Assembly: GCF_021227995.1 (NCBI RefSeq)
Contig: NZ_CP089301.1
Coordinates: 3,100,001 to 3,164,000, forward strand
Reading direction: 5' to 3'
Length of the DNA: 64,000 bases
Source: Novosphingobium kaempferiae
GTDB taxonomy: Bacteria; Pseudomonadota; Alphaproteobacteria; Sphingomonadales; Sphingomonadaceae
Position 1 is the first letter of the stretch; each line of letters starts with the position of its first letter. The translations under genes and the position numbers were made by a program. Below, in pieces: positions 9,157 to 18,517 of this stretch. The notes below the pieces were generated by a model. That model searched no databases. It was given only the letters and a program-made list of their open reading frames with translations, and was not told the DNA's origin.

Positions 9157-9849
9157 ATGACCAGCATGAAAACCCTGATGCTCGGCCTCTCGGCCGCAGC
9201 CCTCACCATCGGCGGCGTCGCCTGCGCGCAGGCCCCTGCCGCGCAGAAGCCGGGCATGGACCACGACCGCACCATCACGCGCGCCGAGGCCCAGACCCGC
9301 GCGACAGAGATGTTCGCCCGGCTCGACGTCAACAAGGACGGCAAGCTCGACAAGGCTGACCGCGACCTCGGCCGCCAGCAGATGCGCGAGAAGATGTTCG
9401 CGAAGCTCGACGCCAATGGCGACGGCTCGATCTCCAAGGCCGAATTCATGGCCGACAAGGGGCCGGAAGGTCGCGGTCCCGGCATGGACGGCCCGCCGCC
9501 CCCGCCTCCGGGTGACGATGCTGCGCCGCCGCCCCCTCCCGGTGGCGAGGGCCCCGGAATGCATGATGGCATGCGTGACGGCAAGCACGGCGGCAAGTTC
9601 GGGCGTGGTCACGGCGGTCGCCATCACTTCGGCGGCCCGCGCGGCGGCATGATGATGGAGAAGCAGGCCGACACCAACAACGACGGCGCCGTCAGCCAGG
9701 CCGAATTCGTCGCCGCCGCCCTCAAGCGCTTCGATGCCGAGGACGCCAACCACGACGGCAAGGTAACGAAGGAAGAGCGTCAGGCCGCCCGCGCCGCGAA
9801 GAAGGCGGAATGGCAGGCCAAGAGGGCTGACAAGAAGGCGGCAAACTGA
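9157..9849 (+). CDS. Secreted EF-hand protein with proline-rich and His/Gly-rich linkers
   Basis: 230 aa. The N-terminus is a signal peptide (KTLMLGLSAAALTIGGVACAQA), so it is exported; the Cys is not in a good lipobox. Four EF-hand loops are visible: DVNKDGKLDKAD, DANGDGSISKAEF, DTNNDGAVSQAEF and DANHDGKVTKEER, in two pairs. Between the pairs lie poly-proline stretches and a segment rich in Gly, His and Met. The C-terminus is a Lys/Arg/Ala helix. The frame opens at 9115, but the ATG at 9157 (or 9166) puts the signal peptide at the start. It lies 20 bases upstream of a two-component system, so it may be a periplasmic Ca2+ or metal-binding partner (inference). Confidence 0.88.
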   Translation: MTSMKTLMLGLSAAALTIGGVACAQAPAAQKPGMDHDRTITRAEAQTRATEMFARLDVNKDGKLDKADRDLGRQQMREKMFAKLDANGDGSISKAEFMADKGPEGRGPGMDGPPPPPPGDDAAPPPPPGGEGPGMHDGMRDGKHGGKFGRGHGGRHHFGGPRGGMMMEKQADTNNDGAVSQAEFVAAALKRFDAEDANHDGKVTKEERQAARAAKKAEWQAKRADKKAAN

Positions 9850-9869
9850 CAGGAAGACGCGGTAACGCC

Positions 9870-10625
9870 ATGGATCTTGAAATGAACGATACCGCGTCTG
9901 CCCCTGGGCTTTCGAAGTTGCTGCTTGTCGATGACGAAGCCTCCCTGCGCGAACCCCTGGGCGACTACCTGTCGCGGCAGGGGTTCGCCGTCGTCCAGGC
10001 ATCGAGCGCGGCGGAAGCCCGCTCGCGCCTGCGAGATGCCCGCTTCGACCTCGTCCTGCTCGACATCATGATGCCCGGAGAGGACGGACTCTCGCTGTGC
10101 CGTCATCTGGTGGAAGCGCAGGACGTGCCGGTGATCTTCCTCACCGCGCGCGGCGAGGCGACCGACCGCATCGTCGGGCTGGAGATCGGCGCCGACGATT
10201 ACGTGGTGAAGCCCTTCGAGCCGCGCGAACTGGTCGCCCGCATCCGCAGCGTGCTGCGCCGCGCCTCGCGCGCCGCGCCCGCCCAGACCGAGAACGAGGC
10301 CTTCGAGTTCGAGGGCTGGAAGCTCGACCCGCTCAAGCGCCGCCTCATCGACGCCGAGGGCGCGGTCGTCGCGATCTCCTCGGTCGAGTTCCGCCTGCTC
10401 ATGGCCTTCCTCGAACACCCGCGCCAGGTGCTCAACCGCGACCGCCTGCTCGACATGGTGCAGGGCCGCGAGGCGCACCTGTTCGACCGCGCGGTGGACA
10501 ACCAGGTCAGCCGCCTCAGGCGCAAGATCGAGAACGACAGCCGGAACGCCCAGCTCATCCAGACGGTCTGGGGCGGCGGCTACATGCTCGCCGCCGACGT
10601 GCGCCGCGTGCCCATAACCGACTGA
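9870..10625 (+). CDS. OmpR-family response regulator
   Basis: 251 aa. The receiver domain (residues ~15-130) has the acidic pocket VDDE, phosphoacceptor Asp65 (LVLLDIMMPGEDG), Thr in FLTAR and the invariant Lys in VVKPFEP. The C-terminal winged-helix domain (~150-245) ends with the usual TVWGGGYML. It is the first cytoplasmic gene of the two-component pair; its TGA overlaps the ATG of the histidine kinase (TGATG). Targets are unknown, but the EF-hand gene just upstream is a candidate. Confidence 0.95.
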   Translation: MDLEMNDTASAPGLSKLLLVDDEASLREPLGDYLSRQGFAVVQASSAAEARSRLRDARFDLVLLDIMMPGEDGLSLCRHLVEAQDVPVIFLTARGEATDRIVGLEIGADDYVVKPFEPRELVARIRSVLRRASRAAPAQTENEAFEFEGWKLDPLKRRLIDAEGAVVAISSVEFRLLMAFLEHPRQVLNRDRLLDMVQGREAHLFDRAVDNQVSRLRRKIENDSRNAQLIQTVWGGGYMLAADVRRVPITD

Positions 10626-12070
10626 TGCGCGCACTGAGTTTTCTCCAGCCCCGCAGCCTGATGGGGCAGATGCTGCTGGCGGTCGCCGCCGCGCTGCTGC
10701 TGGTGCAGGGCATCGGCGCGATCCTCGTCTACCGCGCCCAGCGCGAGGGCTACGAGGCGGGCATGACCAATGCCGTCGCCTTCAAGCTCATCGCCGAGAC
10801 ACGCGGCAAGGGCGCGCTCGGGCGCATCCTGCGCAACAACGACCGCGAGCGTGACCGCGCGCCGTTCGGAGGCCCGCCCCTGCGCGGCTTCCCGCTCGAA
10901 TTCAGCGGCAGTTCCCCGGTCCGCCCCGGTGAGAAGCGCGATTCCGATGCCGAGGAACGCCTCGCCCACACCCTTACCGAGCAGGACTTCCCCGCTTCCG
11001 AGATCGTCGTCGTCCACCGCACGGTGAAGCGCGACGCCTTCGCCCGCAACCACACGCAGCGGCGCGCGGCGATGGGGCGGCTCGATGGGCCGGAGATGAA
11101 CGAGATGATGGACGATCACCTGCTGGTCGTCGGCGTCAAGCAGCCCGGCAAGGCCAACTGGATGGTCGCCCGCGTCCGCAGCCCCCGCGCGTTCAACGCG
11201 ATGATCCGGCCGCTGCTGGTCCAGACCGTCATCATCTACCTCGTCCTCGTCGGCGCGGTGGCGCTCATCCTGCGCCGCATCACCCGCCCGCTCGCCGCGC
11301 TGACCCGCCGCGTGGAGCAGTTCGCCTTCGCCCCGGGCTCAGCGGGCCAGCTCGACCCCAGCGGGCCGGAGGACATGCAGCGCCTGATCGTCGCCCACAA
11401 CGCGATGGAAGCGCGCATCGTCGCCATGCTGGACGAGAAGGACCTGATGCTCGGCGCCATCGGGCACGACCTCAAGACCCCGCTCGCCGCGCTGCGCGTC
11501 CGCATCGAATCGGTCGAGGACGATACCGAGCGCGGCCGCATGGCAGCCACCATCGAGGACATCGTGCGCACCCTCGACGACATCCTCTCCCTCGCGCGGG
11601 TCGGCCGCCCGAGCGACCCGCGCGAACGCACCGAACTCTCCGCCCTCGTCGCCTCGGTGGTCGAGGAATACGAGGACATGGGCGAGCCGGTTGAGCTTGG
11701 CGATACCCAGCGCATCGTGCTCGAACTGCGCTCCACATGGCTGCGGCGGGCGCTGCGCAACCTCATCGACAACGCCATCCGCTATGGCGACGGCGCGCGC
11801 GTCGCACTGGAGCGGGAAGGCGATCGTGCCGTCGTGCGCATCGACGACGACGGACCCGGCATCCCCGAGGACGAGATCGAGGCGATGACCAACCCCTTCA
11901 CCCGCGGCGACCCCTCGCGCAACAAGGCCACCGGCGGCGCGGGCCTCGGCCTCGCCCTGGCGCGCGCCATCGCCGACCAGCACGGCGGCGCGCTGGTGCT
12001 GGCGAACCGGCTCTCGGCTGACGGGATGGTCGAGGGACTGACGGTAAGGCTGGAACTGCCGGTCGGGTAA
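10625..12070 (+). CDS. Sensor histidine kinase
   Basis: 481 aa. One membrane segment near residues 13-33 and a second near 200-217 bound a periplasmic sensor region of about 165 residues that is charged and shows no domain I recognise. A HAMP segment follows, then the H box with His281 (GHDLKTPLAALR), the N box with Asn383 (NLIDNAIRYG) and the ATP-binding G boxes DDDGPGIP and GGAGLGLALAR. The start at 10625 is set by TGATG coupling to the regulator; the frame remains open far upstream but only as a shadow of that gene. Stimulus unknown. Confidence 0.95.
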   Translation: MRALSFLQPRSLMGQMLLAVAAALLLVQGIGAILVYRAQREGYEAGMTNAVAFKLIAETRGKGALGRILRNNDRERDRAPFGGPPLRGFPLEFSGSSPVRPGEKRDSDAEERLAHTLTEQDFPASEIVVVHRTVKRDAFARNHTQRRAAMGRLDGPEMNEMMDDHLLVVGVKQPGKANWMVARVRSPRAFNAMIRPLLVQTVIIYLVLVGAVALILRRITRPLAALTRRVEQFAFAPGSAGQLDPSGPEDMQRLIVAHNAMEARIVAMLDEKDLMLGAIGHDLKTPLAALRVRIESVEDDTERGRMAATIEDIVRTLDDILSLARVGRPSDPRERTELSALVASVVEEYEDMGEPVELGDTQRIVLELRSTWLRRALRNLIDNAIRYGDGARVALEREGDRAVVRIDDDGPGIPEDEIEAMTNPFTRGDPSRNKATGGAGLGLALARAIADQHGGALVLANRLSADGMVEGLTVRLELPVG

Positions 12071-12072
12071 AG

Positions 12073-12207
12073 TTCCTCCCCGAGCTTGTCTCGGGGAGGG
12101 GGACCGCCGCCGCAGGCGGTGGTGGAGGGGGAGAACCTTGCGCCATTCCCCCTCCGTCAGTCGCTGCGCGACTGCCACCTCCCCGAGCAAGCTCGGGGAG
12201 GAATTAT
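12073..12207. repeat. Dispersed palindromic repeat, family C, copy 1
   Basis: CCTCCCCGAGCTTGTCTCGG at 12075 is inverted as CCTCCCCGAGCAAGCTCGGG near 12178. Both arms are themselves short palindromes. A second copy lies at 31672-31793. It occupies the convergent gap between the histidine kinase and the M1 aminopeptidase. Confidence 0.85.
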
Positions 12208-12208
12208 G

Positions 12209-14887
12209 TTAGCGCAGCGTCGCGAACTCGGCGTCGATCTGCTTACCCATCATGTCGTCGAGCAACCCGCAGTTGCGCACCCGTTCCACCGCGCGGTCGA
12301 GTTCCAGCGCACCGGGCGTCCCGGCGAAGTGCGCGCCGAAATCCTTCGCGATCCGGTCCGCCCGCGCCACCGAGCAGTAGCGCCCCAGCATCTGCGGCAG
12401 CCGCGTCGCGAACGCCAGCCCGTCCGCCCCGCCCAGCAGCACACCGACATGCGCCAGCGCCCAGTCGTAGCCGTAATCGCGGCTGGCACTGCGGGCCATC
12501 ACGTTGTCGAGAATATCGCGCCGCTCGCTTTCGCGCAGGCGCGGATCGTCGAGCGCCAGCAGCCACGCCGCCATCTCGGGAAACCCGGTGCGCGAGACCG
12601 CGCCCAGCACCTCGGGCCGGAACACCGGATCCTCCGACGCCAGCGCCTTTTCCAGCAGCCCCCGCACCGCCGCCGCATCGCGGTTGTAGAGGTAGATGTC
12701 GAAGGCATGGTCGAACCACGCCGGATCGAGCGCGGCGCGGTCCCCCGCCAGATAGGCCACCGCCGCATCGTCGAGCTGCTTGCGCAGGCCCCGCCCGCTC
12801 CCGGTGCCGACGAGCGCGTTGACCACCTGCACCCGCCGCTGCGCCCGCGCCGCCGCATCGCGCGCATAGACGCCCGCGCGCGGATCGAAGCCGTATTCCT
12901 TCAGCAGCGGCATGTAGAGCTTCTCACGCAGCAGGCGAAAGCCGCGCCGCCCCTGCGCGCTGACGATGTTCTCGCGCACCAGCTTCGACAGCGCCTTGTC
13001 CGCCGCATCGGCCGCGTGGGGATCGGGATGGCGGATCAGCTTGCGCTCCAGCCGCGCCATCTCGCCGATGGTGCCCCGCCCTGCGCGGATCGAAGCCCAG
13101 AGCGAATCCACCAGCGCCAGCGCCTCGCCGCCGGGAAGCGCATCGGCGCCCGCGATCAGTTCCTGCCAGTGCCCGGCGGTCAGCTCGAAGCGGTAGTAGC
13201 CGGTGCCCCCCGCGTTCGGGAACACCGCCCCCTCACCCGGCATCGTGAACGCCTGCGTGCGCTGGTCCATGATGAAGCAGCGCCGCTCCGCGCCCCGGCG
13301 CAGGCATAGCGGGATCGTCCAGCGCACGTCCGGCGGCGCGACGCCCGCCGTGGTGTAGCGCAGCTGCGTCACCGTCACCCGGTCCCCGTCGCGCCGCATG
13401 GCGAGGAGCGGGACGCCCGGTTGCTCGACGAAGCTGCGCATCGCGGGCACCAGCTTCGGGTTGCCCGCCACTTCGGCGAGCGCGGTGAAGAAGTCCTCGC
13501 TCGTCGCACTGACTTCGCGGTGGGCGGCGATGTAACGGCGCACGCCCTCGCGGAAGGCATCGTCGCCCAGCCACGCGGCGACCATCCCGACGACATGCCC
13601 GCCCTTGCCATACGTGATCGTGTCGAAGGCGGTGTCGATGCGGCGGCTGTCGTCGATGGGCTGGCGCACCGACCGCCCGGCGAGCAGCGCGTCGGTCTCC
13701 ATCGCCTCGTAGCCGGAGCCGAGCGCGTCCCCGGCGATGCCGAGGTCCGGCCGCCACGCCGCGCCAATGCGGTAGCCGATCCAGTTGGCGAAGCTCTCGT
13801 TCAGCCACAGGTCGTCCCACCAGTCCGGCGTGACGAGGTTGCCGAACCACTGGTGCCCAAGTTCGTGCGCAGCGGTGATCGCGAAGCTGCGCTGCTGCGC
13901 CACCGGCGCGTCGGCGTCCATCACCAGCAGGTCGTCGCGATAGAGCGCCGCACCCGCGTTCTCCATCGCCCCGCGCAGGACCGGCGTGCTCACCTGATCC
14001 ATCTTCGGGAACGGGAAGGGCTCGCCGAAATAGTCCTCCAGCAGTCCGACGATCTTCTGCGTGCCGTCGAGTGCGAACGCCAGTTTTCCTGCATTCGGCG
14101 CGGTTGAGGCCACGCGCAGCGAAAGCGGCGTGGTGCGCCCGCCCTGCGGCGGCGCTTCGCCCGCCAGCGTCGCGAAGGGGCCGACCATCATCGCCACCAG
14201 ATACGTCGGCAGCGGCGCGGTGGGCGCGAAGCGGTGGACCGTCAGGCCATCGGTGCCGACCGTGCCCTGCTCCGGCGTGTTGCCGATCACGGTCAGCCCC
14301 GCGGGCGTGCGCAGGGTCAGGGCGAAGGGCGTCTTGAAGCCGGGCTGGTCGAAGCAGGGAAACGCCGCCCGCGCGTCGATCGCCTCGAACTGGGTCCAGG
14401 CGTACCATGCGCCCTCCACCTGCACGCGGAACAGCCCGGCGGGGCCATCGGCGAACGGCGCATCGTAGTCGAACGCCAGCGTGACCGGGCCGGGCGGCAG
14501 CGCCTCTGCGAAGGTGATGCGCGCGACGCCGACCGGATCGAGCTGCCGCCAACGGCCGATGTAGGAGCGCCCCCTGACGGTGGCGACGACGCGCGAGACG
14601 TTCAACCCGCGTCCGTGAAGGTCGATGGAGGAACTGGTCGAGGCCAGCACCACGTCGATCTCGACATGCCCGGAAAAGCGCGGGCGCGACGGGTCCACGG
14701 TGAGGTCGAGACGATAGGCGGTAGGCCGGGCGGCATCGCTCAGGCGACCGAGGGGGACGGGCTCCACGCGCGGCGCGGATACGGCGATCTCCTGCGCGAC
14801 CGCACTCCCGCCGATCATCGAGAGCAAGGCTGCCGCAAGCAGAACCGCCTTGCTTCCCCGAACCAGACCCTCCCCTTTTCTCGTCAT
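12209..14887 (-). CDS. Exported M1-family zinc aminopeptidase (aminopeptidase N-like)
   Basis: 892 aa from the chosen ATG. An N-terminal signal peptide (SKAVLLAAALLSMIGGSAVAQ) indicates export to the periplasm. The M1 features are clear: the exopeptidase motif GAMEN and the zinc site HELGH at 341-345 with Glu364 eighteen residues later (NESFANW). The C-terminal half is the ERAP1-like helical domain. The frame is open to 14959, but that extension is repeat sequence. The ATG at 14885-14887 is the only reasonable start before the signal peptide, and it lies inside the family A palindrome. No clear ribosome site precedes it. Confidence 0.93.
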   Translation of the reverse strand: MTRKGEGLVRGSKAVLLAAALLSMIGGSAVAQEIAVSAPRVEPVPLGRLSDAARPTAYRLDLTVDPSRPRFSGHVEIDVVLASTSSSIDLHGRGLNVSRVVATVRGRSYIGRWRQLDPVGVARITFAEALPPGPVTLAFDYDAPFADGPAGLFRVQVEGAWYAWTQFEAIDARAAFPCFDQPGFKTPFALTLRTPAGLTVIGNTPEQGTVGTDGLTVHRFAPTAPLPTYLVAMMVGPFATLAGEAPPQGGRTTPLSLRVASTAPNAGKLAFALDGTQKIVGLLEDYFGEPFPFPKMDQVSTPVLRGAMENAGAALYRDDLLVMDADAPVAQQRSFAITAAHELGHQWFGNLVTPDWWDDLWLNESFANWIGYRIGAAWRPDLGIAGDALGSGYEAMETDALLAGRSVRQPIDDSRRIDTAFDTITYGKGGHVVGMVAAWLGDDAFREGVRRYIAAHREVSATSEDFFTALAEVAGNPKLVPAMRSFVEQPGVPLLAMRRDGDRVTVTQLRYTTAGVAPPDVRWTIPLCLRRGAERRCFIMDQRTQAFTMPGEGAVFPNAGGTGYYRFELTAGHWQELIAGADALPGGEALALVDSLWASIRAGRGTIGEMARLERKLIRHPDPHAADAADKALSKLVRENIVSAQGRRGFRLLREKLYMPLLKEYGFDPRAGVYARDAAARAQRRVQVVNALVGTGSGRGLRKQLDDAAVAYLAGDRAALDPAWFDHAFDIYLYNRDAAAVRGLLEKALASEDPVFRPEVLGAVSRTGFPEMAAWLLALDDPRLRESERRDILDNVMARSASRDYGYDWALAHVGVLLGGADGLAFATRLPQMLGRYCSVARADRIAKDFGAHFAGTPGALELDRAVERVRNCGLLDDMMGKQIDAEFATLR

Positions 14888-14964
14888 TGCGCGCGTGGCG
14901 AAGCAATCCAGCACGGAGCCTCGATACTGTGGATTGCCGCAGCCCTTCGGGCTTCGCAATGACG
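14881..14964. repeat. Dispersed palindromic repeat, family A, copy 3 (diverged)
   Basis: The left arm TCGTCATTGCGCGCGTGGCG and the right arm ending CGCAATGACGG are more diverged than in other copies. The CAT of the left arm, read on the minus strand, provides the start codon of the M1 aminopeptidase. Confidence 0.8.
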
Positions 14965-14984
14965 GCGAAGGAAGGCCGTGATGC

Positions 14985-16583
14985 TTATCGCATCAACCCT
15001 CCGATAAGATTGCGCGCGAAACGCCCAAGCCCCGGAAAGCCGATGGCCTTGCCCAGCACGTCGCCCACTGTCCCGGCGGCGGCGCTGGCGGCGGAGGCCT
15101 TGGGGCTGGCGCGGCTCTTCTTGCCCTGCATCTGCTGCGCGAGGATCGAGCCCGCGCTGGCGGCGGCGGCTCCGGCGGCGGCCTTGGCGACCTTGCCGCC
15201 GATGCCGTCCCACAGGCCGGGGCTCTTGCGCTCCTGCTTGCGCACTTCCTCCTCGCCCTTCTCCTCGACCTCCTGCGCGGTGGCTGCGGCGTCGGCGGCC
15301 TTGGCGGCGAGCACTTCCTCGGCGCTCTCGCGGTCGATGCGGGTGTCGTACTTGCCATCAAACGGGCTGATCGACTGGACGATGGCGCGTTCCTTGTCGG
15401 TCACCGGCCCCAGCCGTGAGCGCGGCGGCGCCACCAGGGTACGCTGGACCACCGATGGCGCGCCGTCGTCGCCCAGCGTGGAGACCAGCGCCTCGCCCAC
15501 CTTAAGTTCGGTGATCGCCGTCTCGACGTCGAGGTCGGGGTTGATGCGGAACGTCTCGGCGGCGGCCTTTATCGCCCGCTTGTCGCGCGGGGTGAAGGCG
15601 CGCAGCGCGTGCTGCACCCGGTTGCCGAGCTGCCCCGCGATCTCCTCCGGGATATCGATCGGGTTCTGCGTGACGAAGTAGACGCCGACGCCCTTGGAGC
15701 GCACCAGCCGCACCACCTGCTCGACCTTGTCCTGCAGCGCCTTGGGCGCATCGTCGAACAGCAGGTGCGCCTCGTCGAAGAAGAACACCAGCTTGGGCTT
15801 GTCGGGGTCGCCGACCTCGGGCAGCGCCTCGAAGAGTTCCGACAACAGCCAGAGCAGGAACGTGGCGTAGAGCTTCGGGCTGCGCATCAGCTTGTCGGCG
15901 GCAAGGACGTTGATGTAGCCGCGCCCCTGATCGTCGCACTTGATGAAATCGGCGATTTCCAGCGCGGGTTCGCCAAAGAACTGCGCCGCGCCCTGGCTCT
16001 CCAGCGCCAGAAGCTGCCTCTGGATGGTTCCGACGCTCGCCCGTGTCACATTGCCGTACTTCAGTGACAGCTCGGTGCCGTTCTGTGCCGTGTATGCGAG
16101 CATGGATTGCAGGTCTTCGAGGTCCAGCAGCAGCAGGCCCTGCTCGTCGGCATAGCGGAAGACGATGTTGAGAACGCCCTCCTGCGTCTCGTTCAGGTCC
16201 ATCAGGCGAGAGAGCAGCAGCGGCCCCATTTCCGAGATCGTGGTGCGGATCGGATGGCCCTGCTCGCCGTAGATATCCCAGAAAACCGCCGGATTGTCGG
16301 CATAGGCATAGTCGGCGATGCCGATCTCCTGCGCCCGCGATTCGAGGATGGCGGCGTTCTTGAACTGCGGGCTTCCGGCCATGCAGACGCCCGAAAGGTC
16401 GCCCTTCACGTCCGCCATGAATACCGGCACGCCAGCGGCAGAGAACTGCTCGGCAATGGTCTGCAAGGTCACCGTCTTGCCGGTGCCAGTGGCGCCCGCG
16501 ATCAGGCCATGGCGGTTGGCGCGGCCAAGGCGCAGCACCTGCCGCTCTCCATTGCCGCCAAGTCCAAGGAATATCTCGCTCAT
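14985..16583 (-). CDS. HerA-like / DUF853 (YjgR-type) ATPase
   Basis: 532 aa with Walker A GATGTGKT at residues 30-37 and Walker [10 protein letters not shown] near 265-272, typical of the HerA/FtsK superfamily C-terminal-domain family exemplified by E. coli YjgR. The substrate is probably DNA or a protein partner; the biological role of the family is not settled. The C-terminal ~120 residues are Ala/Lys/Glu-rich with a coiled-coil look and end in a small Gly/Ala-rich hydrophobic stretch. The start MSEIFLGLG is the first ATG of the frame. Confidence 0.9.
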   Translation of the reverse strand: MSEIFLGLGGNGERQVLRLGRANRHGLIAGATGTGKTVTLQTIAEQFSAAGVPVFMADVKGDLSGVCMAGSPQFKNAAILESRAQEIGIADYAYADNPAVFWDIYGEQGHPIRTTISEMGPLLLSRLMDLNETQEGVLNIVFRYADEQGLLLLDLEDLQSMLAYTAQNGTELSLKYGNVTRASVGTIQRQLLALESQGAAQFFGEPALEIADFIKCDDQGRGYINVLAADKLMRSPKLYATFLLWLLSELFEALPEVGDPDKPKLVFFFDEAHLLFDDAPKALQDKVEQVVRLVRSKGVGVYFVTQNPIDIPEEIAGQLGNRVQHALRAFTPRDKRAIKAAAETFRINPDLDVETAITELKVGEALVSTLGDDGAPSVVQRTLVAPPRSRLGPVTDKERAIVQSISPFDGKYDTRIDRESAEEVLAAKAADAAATAQEVEEKGEEEVRKQERKSPGLWDGIGGKVAKAAAGAAAASAGSILAQQMQGKKSRASPKASAASAAAGTVGDVLGKAIGFPGLGRFARNLIGGLMR

Positions 16584-16714
16584 CCTGCCGTCTCCCTGCC
16601 CTGTCGCGCCTCAAGGTTTACGGCCATCGCCCGCGATTGCAAACGGCGAAAAGGCCCAAGATCACGCGGGTTTTGCCAGCCGCGCTCAGTGCCGCTAAGG
16701 GGCGCGAAGACCCC

Positions 16715-18517
16715 ATGACCGAACCTTTCGTCCTCCTCGATGACGCCCGCGCCGACGGTGCGGCCGCCGCCCGCCTCTACCGGGCCCCGCGCGAAACCGT
16801 CGTGGCGATGCGCGGCGAGGACGTCGCTCCCGCGCTTGAGCGCATCGAAACGCTGCGGCGCGAGCGGCTGCACCTCGCCGGATACCTGACTTACGAAGCC
16901 GGGCTGGCGCTGGAACCGCGCCTGGCCCCGCTATCGCGCAAGGCCGGAAATGCGCCGCTCCTGTGGTTCGGCGCGTTCGACGGGTTCGAGGAACTCCCCG
17001 CCGACGACCTCGCAGCATGGCTGGAGGCGCAGGCCGGCACGGAACGCCCCGCCATCGGCCCGCTCGAACCGCAGATCGACATCCCCGGATACGAGCAGGC
17101 CTTCGCCACGATCCACGGCGCGATCGAGGCGGGCGACATCTATCAGGCCAATCTCACCTTCCCGCTGGCAGGCCCATGGAGCGGCGATCCGCTGGTGCTC
17201 TACGCCGCGCTGCGCCCGCGCGCAGCGGCAGGCTACGGCGCGGTCATCCATGACGGCGCGCGCTGGCATCTCAGCTTCTCGCCCGAACTGTTCTTCGCGC
17301 TTTCCGGCCGCGAGGTGGAAGTCCGGCCGATGAAAGGCACCCGCCCACGCGGCCGCGACGCTGCCGAAGATGCACGCTTTTCCGCCGAACTCGCCGCCAG
17401 TGAAAAGGACAGGGCCGAGAACCTGATGATCCTCGACCTCATGCGCAACGACCTGTCGCGCGTGGCCGAGGCAGGCAGCGTCCGCGTGGAGAACCCCTTC
17501 GCGGTCGAGAGCTATCCCACGGTGCACCAGATGGTCTCGACCGTGCGTGCCAAGCTGCCCCAAGAGCGCGGCGCCGTGGACCTTCTGCGCGCGCTGTTTC
17601 CCTGCGGATCGATCACCGGAGCGCCCAAGATCCGGGCGATGGAACTGATCGCCGAGGTCGAGACCGCACCGCGCGGGCCTTATTGCGGTTCGATCGGATA
17701 TCTCGAACCCACTGGCGATGCCGCGTTCAATGTGGCAATCCGCACCCTGCGCCTCGAACGCGACGGCCGCGCCGTCCTTGGCGTGGGATCGGCGGTAGTG
17801 GCGGATTCGCAAGCGCTTCCCGAATGGCGGGAGTGCCTGGTCAAAGGGGGTTTCGTGCGAGAGTCGGCAGTTCGGGCACCGGAAGATGCGGTTTCGCCCG
17901 CCAGCTTCGACCTGATCGAAACGATGCGCTTCACGCCCGAGCAGGGCATCGCGCTCCTTGAACTGCACCTCGAACGCATCGGCGCCAGCGCCGCCGCGCT
18001 GGGCTTCGGGTTCGACCGTCACGCGGTGCGCAACGCCATCCAGGCGCTGTGCTTCGAGGCGGATGCGGTATCGAAGCTGCGCCTCGTCGTCGGCCGCACC
18101 GGGGCGTTTTCGCTCGAACTGACGGAACTGCCGCCCACCTTGCCGGAGCCTGCAATCGTCGCAGTGCTGCGCCTGCCGGTTGACAGCAGCGACTGGCGCC
18201 TGACGCACAAGACCACCGACCGCAGCTTCTACGACAAGGGCCTCGAAGTCGCGCAGGCCAACGGCGCGAACGAGGCGATCCTGCTGCGCGACGACGGCCT
18301 CGTCACCGAGGGCTGCTTCACCAATATCTTCGTCGAGCGCGACGGCATGCTGCTCACGCCACCCGCAAGCCTCAGCCTGCTGCCGGGCGTCCTTCGCCGC
18401 TCGCTGATCGACACGGGCCGCGCCGTCGAGGCCGAACTGACGCTCGATGATCTCGCTGGCGGCTTCCTCATCGGCAACGCTCTGCGCGGCCTGATGCCTG
18501 CCAAGCTGCTCGACTGA
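16715..18517 (+). CDS. pabB: Fused aminodeoxychorismate synthase component I and 4-amino-4-deoxychorismate lyase
   Basis: 600 aa catalysing two steps of p-aminobenzoate synthesis for folate. Residues ~10-390 are the chorismate-binding enzyme PabB, with GDIYQANLT, KGTRPRG and the C-terminal signature CGSITGAPKIRAMELI. Residues ~400-600 are a class IV PLP aminotransferase/lyase (PabC-like), with the candidate PLP lysine in THKTTDR and the TEGCFTNIF motif. Such fusions are known in several proteobacteria. The ATG at 16715 gives the normal N-terminus; the frame is open to 16637. Its stop overlaps the next ATG (TGATG), the first of several tight junctions in this operon. Confidence 0.93.
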   Translation: MTEPFVLLDDARADGAAAARLYRAPRETVVAMRGEDVAPALERIETLRRERLHLAGYLTYEAGLALEPRLAPLSRKAGNAPLLWFGAFDGFEELPADDLAAWLEAQAGTERPAIGPLEPQIDIPGYEQAFATIHGAIEAGDIYQANLTFPLAGPWSGDPLVLYAALRPRAAAGYGAVIHDGARWHLSFSPELFFALSGREVEVRPMKGTRPRGRDAAEDARFSAELAASEKDRAENLMILDLMRNDLSRVAEAGSVRVENPFAVESYPTVHQMVSTVRAKLPQERGAVDLLRALFPCGSITGAPKIRAMELIAEVETAPRGPYCGSIGYLEPTGDAAFNVAIRTLRLERDGRAVLGVGSAVVADSQALPEWRECLVKGGFVRESAVRAPEDAVSPASFDLIETMRFTPEQGIALLELHLERIGASAAALGFGFDRHAVRNAIQALCFEADAVSKLRLVVGRTGAFSLELTELPPTLPEPAIVAVLRLPVDSSDWRLTHKTTDRSFYDKGLEVAQANGANEAILLRDDGLVTEGCFTNIFVERDGMLLTPPASLSLLPGVLRRSLIDTGRAVEAELTLDDLAGGFLIGNALRGLMPAKLLD

